Shown here: piece after piece, positions 25,813 to 34,800 of the stretch | Position numbering within the stretch: the stretch's first letter is position 1 | Layout of the letters: each line of letters opens with the position of its first letter | From: an uncultured Clostridia bacterium | Lineage (GTDB): Bacteria > Bacillota > Clostridia > UMGS1810 | Reading direction: 5' to 3' | Assembly (NCBI GenBank): GCA_934454585.1 | Contig: CAKSFP010000002.1 | Coordinates: forward strand, 1 to 64,000 | DNA: 64,000 bases | The notes under the pieces: generated by a model | The model's input: only the letters and a program-made list of their open reading frames with translations | Database searches by the model: none | Told to the model about the DNA's origin: nothing | Program-made: the position numbers and the translations under genes

Positions 25813-25843
25813 AAAAAGCGGAGAATATCCCCCGCTTTTTTTA
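25813..25843. terminator. Bidirectional terminator between mntP and the response regulator
   Basis: Arms aaaaagcgg / ccgcttttt around a 10-base loop, with T runs in both directions. It touches the stop codon of the response regulator gene. Confidence 0.75.
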
Positions 25844-26524
25844 TTTTATAAACCTGTAACCTGCGCCCCACACAGTCTCTATGTACTCGGGTCTGGATGG
25901 GTTCTTTTCTATCTTCTCGCGGATGCGCGCTATATGCACTGTGACGGTTGATGCATCCGACAGTGCGTCATATCCCCACACTCGCTCAAAAATAGTCTCC
26001 TTGCTGTACACTCGGTTAGGATTTTTCATGAGGAACAACAGCACATCAAATTCCTTTTGCTTGAGAATGACCTCTGCTCCGTCCACAAACACGCGTCTGC
26101 CCGGTTCGTCAACGGTGACCCCGCGAATTGTGACAGTGCCGCCCGGCTCGCTGCCGCGGAATTTTTCGTATGATTTGATAAGCCTGTTCACCCGTGCCAC
26201 AAGTTCACCCATGCCGAACGGTTTTGTGACATAATCATCCGCACCGAGGTTCAGTCCCTTGATTTTGGACATTTCCTCATCCTTTGCGGAAACTATAATC
26301 ACCGGTATGTCCTTTGTGTCCGATATTCTCTCCAAAATATCATATCCGCTCTTGCCGGGCAGCATCAGATCCAGTATCACAAGGTTAAATTCTCCGCCGA
26401 GATACATCTTTAGCCCGTTGTCGCCGTTGTCGGCAATGCTGACTTCATAGCCGCTCATAGAAAGATAATCGCGCTCTATCTCGGCAATGCTTGCGTCATC
26501 TTCGATTATAAGAATTTTTTTCAT
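25841..26524 (-). CDS. OmpR/PhoB-type response regulator
   Basis: A 227-residue two-component response regulator. The receiver domain (1-120) has the acidic pocket EDD (8-10), phospho-acceptor Asp52 (VILDLMLPG), and the conserved Lys in YVTKPFG near 104. The winged-helix DNA-binding domain (about 130-227) ends WGAGYRFIK, typical of the family. Its start overlaps the end of the sensor kinase gene by 4 bases, so they form a pair. The upstream ABC genes are the likely target. Confidence 0.95.
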   Translation of the reverse strand: MKKILIIEDDASIAEIERDYLSMSGYEVSIADNGDNGLKMYLGGEFNLVILDLMLPGKSGYDILERISDTKDIPVIIVSAKDEEMSKIKGLNLGADDYVTKPFGMGELVARVNRLIKSYEKFRGSEPGGTVTIRGVTVDEPGRRVFVDGAEVILKQKEFDVLLFLMKNPNRVYSKETIFERVWGYDALSDASTVTVHIARIREKIEKNPSRPEYIETVWGAGYRFIK

Positions 26525-27822
26525 GATATGCCCTCCCTGCGATATTTTTTAAGTGAAACAAAAAGCGATGTTCCTTCACCCTCTGTGCTCACCGCCCAGA
26601 TTGAACCGCCCATGGTCTCCACAATCTGTTTTGATATGGCAAGTCCCAGTCCGCTTGAACCGCGGATATCGCGCGATTTTTCGCAGCGGTAAAACCTGTC
26701 GAAAATTCGGGGTAAATCGTCCTTGGATATGCCTATACCGTTGTCCGCCGTTTCTATGATTACCGATTCGCGGTTTTCGCGCAGTGTTATTCTTATCTCA
26801 CCGTTTTTCTCATCAACATATTTCACGGCATTGGAGACTATGTTGCCCATGACTCTTTCAAACTGCTTTATGTCTATCCTTATGCACACATCTCCGCCAA
26901 GATTATTTTCAAAGACAATCTTTTTGCCGTTGGCAAGCGATTCTCTCGCCTCATCGGCAATTGCGCCCACATACTCGGCACAGTCCACAATCTGATAACG
27001 AAATTCCACCTGATTCATGTCAAGCTTGGAATACAGCAGCAAATCATTAATCATAGAGTTTATGAGATTGATTTTTTCTATGGATTTTTGCAGATAAATC
27101 CGCCTTTTATCTTCCGTATCCGCCACGCCGTCCGCTATTCCCTCAAGGTAACCCCGGAGCGAAGTAATCGGCGTGCGCAAATCGTGCGACATACTCGACA
27201 CAAGGAATTTTCTGTTGTCGGTCGCCTTTTGATTCTCAAACACCTCGCGGCTGAGCCGCAGCCGCAATGTTTCTATCTCCTTGCACAGCTCGTTCACCTC
27301 TGCCGCGCCCTCGTCGGGAATGTTTATGTCAAGCTCGCCCTCGGCAAGTCTGCGGGTACTGTCTATCAGGTTTTTCAGCGGATCGGCAAAGTCCTCGTTG
27401 TTGCGCATCTGAAATGCCGCCGAGGTGATAATGTAAACCGCCGCAAAAATCAGCACAATGATGATAACAAGTTCTCTGGCAAGAGAATATGCGTCAACGC
27501 TTGCGCTCATGGTGACAAGCACCGTGCCGTCGGGGTGAGTCTTGCCCGATATCATGTACTCCACACCGTCGCAGGAAAATTCTTTTTCGTTCGCACGGAC
27601 AGACATCTCAAGGCGCTTTTTATCAAAGTTGTTGAGACTGAAAGTGGAATAGACAACCTCGTTGTCCCGAATCACGGCCGACTGCGACACAATGCCGCCG
27701 AAAGCCGTCTCAAGACTGCGCCCGTGCAGAAAGACCGACATCACAGACAGCACAATAACGGCGGTTATCACCGCCGTGAGTGCAATTGTAAATATTCCTC
27801 TCAGATACAGTCTGTGTTTCAT
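26521..27822 (-). CDS. Membrane sensor histidine kinase
   Basis: A 433-residue kinase with two membrane helices (about 10-32 and 115-138), a roughly 80-residue extracellular loop, HAMP (about 140-190), the HisKA domain with His213 in SMSHDLRTP, and the ATPase domain (N-box ERVMGNIVSNAVKYV; G-boxes DNGIGIS and SGLGLAIS). The start at 27822 has GGGAGA 7 bases before it and begins just after the permease stop. It probably senses an envelope or peptide signal for the ABC exporter encoded with it. Confidence 0.93.
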   Translation of the reverse strand: MKHRLYLRGIFTIALTAVITAVIVLSVMSVFLHGRSLETAFGGIVSQSAVIRDNEVVYSTFSLNNFDKKRLEMSVRANEKEFSCDGVEYMISGKTHPDGTVLVTMSASVDAYSLARELVIIIVLIFAAVYIITSAAFQMRNNEDFADPLKNLIDSTRRLAEGELDINIPDEGAAEVNELCKEIETLRLRLSREVFENQKATDNRKFLVSSMSHDLRTPITSLRGYLEGIADGVADTEDKRRIYLQKSIEKINLINSMINDLLLYSKLDMNQVEFRYQIVDCAEYVGAIADEARESLANGKKIVFENNLGGDVCIRIDIKQFERVMGNIVSNAVKYVDEKNGEIRITLRENRESVIIETADNGIGISKDDLPRIFDRFYRCEKSRDIRGSSGLGLAISKQIVETMGGSIWAVSTEGEGTSLFVSLKKYRREGIS

Positions 27823-27823
27823 A

Positions 27824-28567
27824 TTATATCTCCCGTGCATCAAATACGCTGATGCCTGCCGCATAAAGCATGACCGAATACCCTATGCATATAAGCAAAA
27901 GACGGATTATCTTACCGAAGCTTATAAGCGGCGCGCCGAGGAGAATGTACATTCCCATGCTGCCCGTCGGCAAAAAAGAAACCGCCGAAGGATATATTAA
28001 ACCTGCTGCGCCGGAGAGAATATACACCGCCACACAGATAAGGAACGAGCTGCCCGAGCCTTTTGCCAGATTTGATATAAGCGCCGCCATAGCGACTATC
28101 ACACCGATAGGCAAGAGCGACAAAAGATATGAAAAAAATATCCTGATGAACGCATACTCCGTCTGACCGATAATCACACCGACGACGAAACCCAACACCA
28201 TGGCCAAAGCAAGCATATATGCCGCAAACACAAGCACCACACACACCTTTGCCGAGAAAATCTGCACCCTCGTTGCCGGAGTAAGAAGCGTCGTTTTAAC
28301 GGTGTTGTCCGAAAATTCGCCGCAAAACAAATCGTTCGTCACAAAAATGATAAACAACGGAACAGCAATATACACAAACACCGGCAGACACAGCAGAGCA
28401 AACTCAGAATTTCCGGTTAAGTTTATCCCCGCAAAATTGCTGACCGTAGAGGTAAGTAACGCACCAAGAGCGATTATTGCGAATGTGACAATTGCGGCAA
28501 CGGTTATTTTTTTGCGTTTTGATACCTTATAAAGTTCATTCATGAAAGCCGCTTTGAAATTATGCAT
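27824..28567 (-). CDS. ABC-2 type transporter permease
   Basis: A 247-residue membrane protein with six predicted helices, opening with a cytoplasmic stretch NFKAAFMNELYKVSKRKK, typical of ABC-2 permeases such as those exporting lantibiotics or peptides. The start overlaps the end of the ATPase gene by 8 bases. With that ATPase it would form an exporter. The substrate is not evident. Confidence 0.88.
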   Translation of the reverse strand: MHNFKAAFMNELYKVSKRKKITVAAIVTFAIIALGALLTSTVSNFAGINLTGNSEFALLCLPVFVYIAVPLFIIFVTNDLFCGEFSDNTVKTTLLTPATRVQIFSAKVCVVLVFAAYMLALAMVLGFVVGVIIGQTEYAFIRIFFSYLLSLLPIGVIVAMAALISNLAKGSGSSFLICVAVYILSGAAGLIYPSAVSFLPTGSMGMYILLGAPLISFGKIIRLLLICIGYSVMLYAAGISVFDAREI

Positions 28568-29276
28568 TGATATTCACCTCGTTCAGATAGTAGTCCTCCA
28601 GTGAGGCATAGCTGCGCAATATGTTCTCGGTGTAATCCGTACCGAGCATTTTGCCGCCGTAGAGTATGCCGATCCTCGTACAGGTAAGCTCTATGTCGTG
28701 TATCAGATGGCTCGATATAAGGAACGATGTTCCGTCGTTTTCCGACATATTTTTTATGAGTTCGCGCATCTCAAACATCCCCTCAACATCAAGTCCGTTG
28801 AGAGGCTCGTCCAGAATAAGCAGTTTCGGTCTCGGAGCAATTGCCATGGCTATGCCGAGGCGCTGTTTCATGCCGAGCGAGAAGCCTTTTGTCTTTTCGT
28901 TTTTATATTTTTCTATACCCGTCAGGCGGAAACATTCATCTATCCGCTCGTCGCTTATATCGTGATATCTCGAGAGCATCTTCATGTTCTCATACGCCGT
29001 GAGATACGGATACGGCGCAACACTCTCAATTATCGCTCCGACGCAGCTCTGTGCCTGTGTGTGCTCTGTGAGTACATTTTTGCCGAATATATACACATTG
29101 CCTTCATCCGGCTTCATAAGCCCGGTCATTATCTTCATGGCAGTGGTCTTGCCGGCGCCGTTTGGACCCAAAAATCCGAATACCTCTCCCACGCCGACAT
29201 CAAAGCTGATATTTTCAATACCTCTGCCGCTTTTGAATTTCTTTGTCAGGTTGTCGACAAATATAGCTTTATCCAT
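28560..29276 (-). CDS. ABC transporter ATP-binding protein
   Basis: A 238-residue ABC ATPase. Walker A GPNGAGKTT (37-45), signature FSLGMKQRLG (about 131-140), Walker B LLILDEP (about 153-159) and the switch His in ISSHLIHDIE are all present. The sequence type (IENISFDVGVGEVFGFLG) fits the exporter ATPases of antimicrobial-peptide immunity systems such as BcrA-like proteins. It pairs with the permease downstream and is controlled with the two-component genes. Confidence 0.92.
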   Translation of the reverse strand: MDKAIFVDNLTKKFKSGRGIENISFDVGVGEVFGFLGPNGAGKTTAMKIMTGLMKPDEGNVYIFGKNVLTEHTQAQSCVGAIIESVAPYPYLTAYENMKMLSRYHDISDERIDECFRLTGIEKYKNEKTKGFSLGMKQRLGIAMAIAPRPKLLILDEPLNGLDVEGMFEMRELIKNMSENDGTSFLISSHLIHDIELTCTRIGILYGGKMLGTDYTENILRSYASLEDYYLNEVNINA

Positions 29277-29296
29277 ATTAACTCCTTTCGCAGATT

Positions 29297-29325
29297 CGGG
29301 GCGATTTTATATAAAAACCGCCCCG
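29297..29325 (-). terminator. Hairpin between the secreted protein gene and the ABC genes
   Basis: Arms cggggcg / cgccccg with a 15-base AT-rich loop that includes a T run on the minus strand. It could reduce transcription from the secreted protein gene into the ABC genes. Confidence 0.5.
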
Positions 29326-29343
29326 CAGATAAGATTCAATCTG

Positions 29344-30603
29344 TCAGTCCAACTGCATCTGCATCATGCATGAATCGCCTCTGATTTCATAACCGCCGTC
29401 CGTGACGGTTACCGTGTCAAGATCTACGCTGATATAAATCAGATCCTGCTCACGGCTCCAGTTTACAAGACGAATCCTTGCATTCTTGGTGTTACCCTCG
29501 GCATCGGTATACTCTGCCTTGTAGTCGTCAGAATACTCGTCGTCTTTCACCGCGGTGTAATCGCTGTCAACCCTCTCGTTGCCGTCGTCTATCGTCATGT
29601 GTCCGGTTATGGTGTTGCCGTCTACGGAATCGATTATCAATATATTGTCGCTTTTTTTCACGAGTTTGTCATTCTCCTCGATGACAACAGGTGCAGAATA
29701 TGTGCCTATGTTTTTTGCGGAAATTGTCCATCTGTCAACACCCGACTCACCGTAAACAACATCCTTGCCGTCAAGCGACACGGGTTCAACCACCGTCGTA
29801 TTAATATCGCTTACGGTAACGCTCACCGCCATTTCTATTCTGTGAGAATTGCCGTCTTTGTCGGTGCCGGTAGCCGACATTGTGCCAACGCCGCTGTCAA
29901 GCAAGCCATCAGCGTTCTGCGACACTTGTGCACTCACCTCTCCGAGAGCGATGCAGTCTTTTATGTCTATTACATCCATACCTCTTACACTCTCGACAAC
30001 AGTGTACTTGAGAGCGAAAGACGAAAGTGCATTTGCAAGCGCCGGAATCTGCGCACTCTCAAGATTGCCGAAATACATCTTGCCGCCGTCGTCAAGATCT
30101 TTTACCTGAACGAAGTCTTTCATGTTGCTTACAAAAGCGTCGGCAATTTTTTCTATGTCCTGTGCGATCGGCTCATCAAAAGGATCCGTTAAACCTAATC
30201 TTGTTTCATTCGAATCCGGTGAGCTGTCGTTGGTGTAGACATAATACGGTTCATCGCCAAAGGTGTTTATACTTTTTTCACTGTCTCTGTAGTAGTAATT
30301 CGTAAACAAACCGGAATCACCGTTTTTGCTCTCGCTTGTCTCCTCGGTGCGGTTGTTCACGAAATCGAATTTTCTCTCTGAGTGTTCGTAGCTGACCTGC
30401 TCACCGTCAACGAATATTTGAAAATCCGCATTAATCGTGAAGTTGTCCGCCTCGTTTGCAAGAGTCTTGCTTGTGTACTTGAGTGCCTGCTTGGCACTGT
30501 TGTATCCGTCTCCGATTATCACATCTGCCGCTGCCGATACACTGAGCACCAATGTGCCGGCAAGGAACAAACTCAGAAACGAAGTCTTTTTGTTAATTTT
30601 CAT
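29344..30603 (-). CDS. Secreted protein at the head of the ABC/two-component operon
   Basis: A 419-residue exported protein with a signal peptide ending near AAADVIIG (about 1-25). The rest is predicted beta-rich and acidic, with no domain that I recognise. The order on the minus strand is this gene, ATPase, permease, kinase, regulator. That suggests a partner of the exporter, for example a sensor of envelope state or a substrate-binding accessory, but the sequence does not prove it. The ATG at 30603 is preferred for the signal peptide; AAAGGA lies about 10 bases upstream. Confidence 0.7.
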   Translation of the reverse strand: MKINKKTSFLSLFLAGTLVLSVSAAADVIIGDGYNSAKQALKYTSKTLANEADNFTINADFQIFVDGEQVSYEHSERKFDFVNNRTEETSESKNGDSGLFTNYYYRDSEKSINTFGDEPYYVYTNDSSPDSNETRLGLTDPFDEPIAQDIEKIADAFVSNMKDFVQVKDLDDGGKMYFGNLESAQIPALANALSSFALKYTVVESVRGMDVIDIKDCIALGEVSAQVSQNADGLLDSGVGTMSATGTDKDGNSHRIEMAVSVTVSDINTTVVEPVSLDGKDVVYGESGVDRWTISAKNIGTYSAPVVIEENDKLVKKSDNILIIDSVDGNTITGHMTIDDGNERVDSDYTAVKDDEYSDDYKAEYTDAEGNTKNARIRLVNWSREQDLIYISVDLDTVTVTDGGYEIRGDSCMMQMQLD

Positions 30604-30709
30604 AATCCATACATCCTTTCGTGTCATATATTTTATTCGAGCTCTTGTATATATGATAACCTATGGTTATTGAAAATCAATAAAACAAAGATTAAAAGTT
30701 TATTAAATA

Positions 30710-31741
30710 TTATTTCGTAAATCTGTATTCTGTCTTTGTGTCGTATTTTTCGCCTTTTTTTACGAATACGCTCGGGAAGAACGGATATGATGTCGCATTC
30801 GGGAACATCTGTGTTTCCAGGCAGAATGCGTCATGTATGTGATATTTTGTTCCGTCCTTGCACACCTCGTCCTCTTTTATGCAATTGCCGCTGTATAGCT
30901 GCACGCCCGGCAAGTCGGTGTAGCAATCCATGGTTATGCCGCTTTTGTCGCCGGTTGCACTTGCAAATTTTCTGTAACCGCTGCCGCTGAGCACAAAGTT
31001 GTGATCATAACCGCCGAACATATCTATCTGTTTGAATCCGGATTCAAATCCCTCTTTGAGCGTTTTTGCGCCTCTCAAATCAAACGGCGTACCGTCAACG
31101 GAGAGAATCTCACCGTATGGCATACACTCGTCTGTATTCGGAGTGTAGAAATCCGCGTTTATCATCAATTTGTGGTTCTGCGCACTGCCGCTGTTGTGTC
31201 CGTTGAGGTTGAAGTAGCTGTGGTTTGTAAGGTTGATTATCGTGTCCTCGTCCGACTGTGCCTCATAGTGTATCGCAAGGGCGTTGTCTGCCGTCACGGT
31301 GTATGTAACCTTCACATCCACATTTCCCGGGAAACCCTCCTCGCCGTCGGGGCTGTGCAATGTGAGCACCAGGCTCGGCTCGTCGCCGTCAATCGGTTGT
31401 GCGTCCCATATTCTCTGACCGTAGCCGATGTTGCCGCCGTGCAGATTGTTGAGTCCGTCGTTTGCCGCAAGCTTGTAGGTTTTTCCGTTCAAGGTAAACT
31501 CGGAGCGGTATATTCTGTTGGAATTTCTGCCGATTAGTTCGCCGTAATGACCGCTGTTGTGAGTGTATTCCTCCGCGCTGTCTCTGCCGAGCACGACATC
31601 CGTGCCGTCAAATATAAGCGAGCGCACTATTCCGCCGAAATCCGTAATCTCCGCGCTGAGTCTGCCGCTTGCGTTTGTCAGGGTGTACAGGGTCGTTTCT
31701 TTTCCGTCGGCGTTGCCGAAATTTCTTTTTGTTATGCTCAT
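30710..31741 (-). CDS. galM: Galactose mutarotase (aldose 1-epimerase)
   Basis: Interconverts alpha and beta anomers of galactose or other aldoses. The 343-residue beta-sandwich protein has the catalytic His in NLTNHSYFNLNG (about 165-176) and the catalytic Glu in FCLETQMFPN near the C-terminus, with NRI and LHGG substrate motifs earlier. The start at 31741 follows AGGAGAG. No other galactose genes are adjacent, so its role may be general. Confidence 0.93.
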   Translation of the reverse strand: MSITKRNFGNADGKETTLYTLTNASGRLSAEITDFGGIVRSLIFDGTDVVLGRDSAEEYTHNSGHYGELIGRNSNRIYRSEFTLNGKTYKLAANDGLNNLHGGNIGYGQRIWDAQPIDGDEPSLVLTLHSPDGEEGFPGNVDVKVTYTVTADNALAIHYEAQSDEDTIINLTNHSYFNLNGHNSGSAQNHKLMINADFYTPNTDECMPYGEILSVDGTPFDLRGAKTLKEGFESGFKQIDMFGGYDHNFVLSGSGYRKFASATGDKSGITMDCYTDLPGVQLYSGNCIKEDEVCKDGTKYHIHDAFCLETQMFPNATSYPFFPSVFVKKGEKYDTKTEYRFTK

Positions 31742-31846
31742 TTTTTCGTCTCTCCTAAAAGTCAAATTTGATTGTTTTTTTGTTTTTGATATTTACATTG
31801 TACCATGTTATCGGTGATGTTTCAAGGGTAAAAATTGTCCGAAAAA

Positions 31847-31880
31847 ATACGGCTCGAATTTCTGTCGTTTCGAGCCGTAT
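31847..31880 (-). terminator. Terminator of the LRR protein gene
   Basis: Perfect 12-bp arms atacggctcgaa / ttcgagccgtat with a 10-base loop and, on the minus strand, a run of six T. It lies just after the stop of the 1940-residue gene. Confidence 0.85.
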
Positions 31881-31890
31881 CCAAAGCATA

Positions 31891-34800
31891 TTATTTTGCG
31901 GACACTTGAATTTTTGTTATATTCTTTCCGTAAGGAATCAATCCTTTTCCCATCGGAATTATCTTGACATAATCTCCGTCGGCATATGTATATATCCCCG
32001 TGTCACAGGTGAAATTCTGAGTTGATCCGGGTTGTATATTCATATCAAAATCGAAGATTGTTTTCAGCTTGCCGTTCATATCATAAACTGCAATGTAGCA
32101 TTTGCCGACCGCGGTTGTATTCCCGGCGTTTGTCACATCTGTTTTTATGGTCAGCACACCGTCCGCATACTCGCAGATTTTCACATCTGAATTACATTCA
32201 ATCGACACATCGTCCATATGCGAATTGTAATGAACCGTCACACCGTCAAGCGCTTCATTATATCTGCCGATTGCAATGCCCTCCCACTGTTCGCGGCTGC
32301 CGGTATAGTAAATGTCCGTCAGCGACTCACAACTATTGAATGCAAATTCATCTATACTGCCGACGGATGTAGGTATCTCAATCGCTTTCAGGTTAGTCGT
32401 ATAGTTAAATGACTGTCTGCCGATTGTCTCTGTGGTCTCGGGCAAAACAATCCGTTCCACGACTTGGTTTGTACACATAGCTGTGTCACCGATTTTATTA
32501 ATTCCGTTCGGCAATCTTACGAAAGCCTCATTTTTGCCGAGAGGATACTCAATAAGTTCTGTCATGTTCTTGTTATACAAACATCCGTCATACGAAGTGT
32601 AATTTTCGTTATCTCGACTTACCGAGATGTCCGTGAGAGAACGGCACCAGCCAAAAGCGTCCTTTCCTATCTCCTTTACTCCGCCATGGATTTTTACATT
32701 CTTAACCTCGGCGTAGCGCAATGCGTCCGCGGCAATTATGTTCACAGAGTCGGGCACCGTGTAGCTGTCACTGACACGCTTTTCCGGATAGCGAACCAAG
32801 GTTGTCATATCCTTTGTGAAAAGTATACCGTCCGACGAGCAGAATTTATTATTAGCCTCTCGCACGGTTATCTGCCTCAGATTATCACACGAATTCAGGT
32901 TGTTTTTGCCGAAATCTTCGAGCGTAGCCGGTATATCGAGCGTTTCAAACTTCGTTTGGTAAAAGGCATAATTTCCTATATTCACAACGCCGTTCGGAAT
33001 GACTAATTTCTCATCAGCCAAGGCAGCGGGGTATTGAATCAGCGTCGTCATGTCCTTCGAATACAACGCATAATTATATGAACAATAATTTTTATTATTC
33101 TCATTCACTTTTATGTATTCGAGGTTATCGCAATCGCCAAATGCACTGCTGTCAATTTTCTCAACGCTCTCGGGGATATACACATCGGTGAGCGACGAAC
33201 ACCAATCAAATGCATTGTATCCGATTGTCTTAATGTTTATCGGTATGTATATCTCTTTAAGATTGCTGCACATATAGAACGACATATTAGGTATGCTGTC
33301 AATCCCGGTCGGTATATTTATGCCTTCAAGGTTCTTTGAATAACTGAAAACATAACTGCCCAGTTTGGTCAGGCTTTCCGGCAAAGATATCTCGGTCAGT
33401 TCACAATACGCAAAAGCAGAACTTGATATTTCACTTACGCTGTCCGGCACTTTGTATTCGATTGCCTGCCGTTTCGGCGGATATTTTATCAATACATCCT
33501 TTTCTTTTGTAAAAAGCACACCGTCATCAGACGAATAATTTGCATTTCCCGATGCTACGGTTATTGCATTTAATGATGTTAAGTTGTTATTAAAGGTGTA
33601 TTCTCCTATTTCGCTGACGGATGAAGGAATAATGATTTTTTCAATATTCTCACAGTCCTCAAGCGCATCTGACGGGATACTTTTAACCGTCTGCGGCAAC
33701 GAAACGCTCGTCAACCCGATTGCCGGCGGGCATCTCAAAATCTTCGTTTTTGCTTTGTCATAAAGTATTCCGCTTTGTGAAGAATATTTTGTGTTTGACG
33801 ATGCCACGGTTATTGACTTGAGACTTTTGCATGAACTGAATGCGTATTTGCCTATGGTTGTAACACTTGACGGAATACTTATGCTCTCCAAAGCGGAGCA
33901 ACCCGAAAACGCAGAATAATCTATAGTTTGTAATCCGTCATTAAGAGTAATTGCCGTCAATTTCGAACAATCGCTAAAAGCATTGCTTCCGATTATCTTC
34001 AATCCGCTCGGGATGTTAATCGTTTTTAGTGCGCTGCAACCATAGAATGTACTGTTTGCTATCTCGGTGATCGCGTTCGGCAGAGCCACCCGAGTCAGCC
34101 TTTTCGCATTGGCGAAAGCGCCGGCTCCGATGCTTGTAACGGTTGATTGAACGGAATAAATCAAATCCTTCTTTGCAGGCGGATATGCAATCAATTTTTG
34201 CTTAGTTCTGTCATAAAGCACGCCGTCAACAGAACAATATGTGCCGTTCGATTCATCAACATCGAACTCTTTAATCAATTTACAACCAAAGAATGCGTTG
34301 TCACCGATTTCATATATACCGGAGCCTAACGAAATCTTGGTTAAGCCGTAACAGTTATAAAATGCTCTACTTTTAATTTTTTGAAGACTGTTCGGAAAGT
34401 CTATTTTTGTAAGTTTTTCGCAGCCTGAAAATGCACCTGAACCTATCTCTGTCAGATTATTGCCGAATGTCACGCTTTCCAGTGACTTGCATCCGTTAAA
34501 CGAATCCCACCCAATACTCTGAACATTTTCCGGAATAACGACGGTTTTCAAATTTGAGCAACCGTAAAAAGTATAGGTGCTTATTTTCGAAACCGCATCG
34601 GGTATGACTATACTTTCCAAGGCGGAACACCCTCGAAAAGCTCTGTAACCTATCTCCGATACGCTGTCCGGAATATCCACATTTTTCAGTCTGCTGCAGC
34701 CGTCAAACGCCCCCTCACCTATGATTTTCAGATTTTTCGGCAATGTGACGGCTTCAATGTTTGCGCAGCCTGAGAATACACCTGAAATATCCGAGACTCC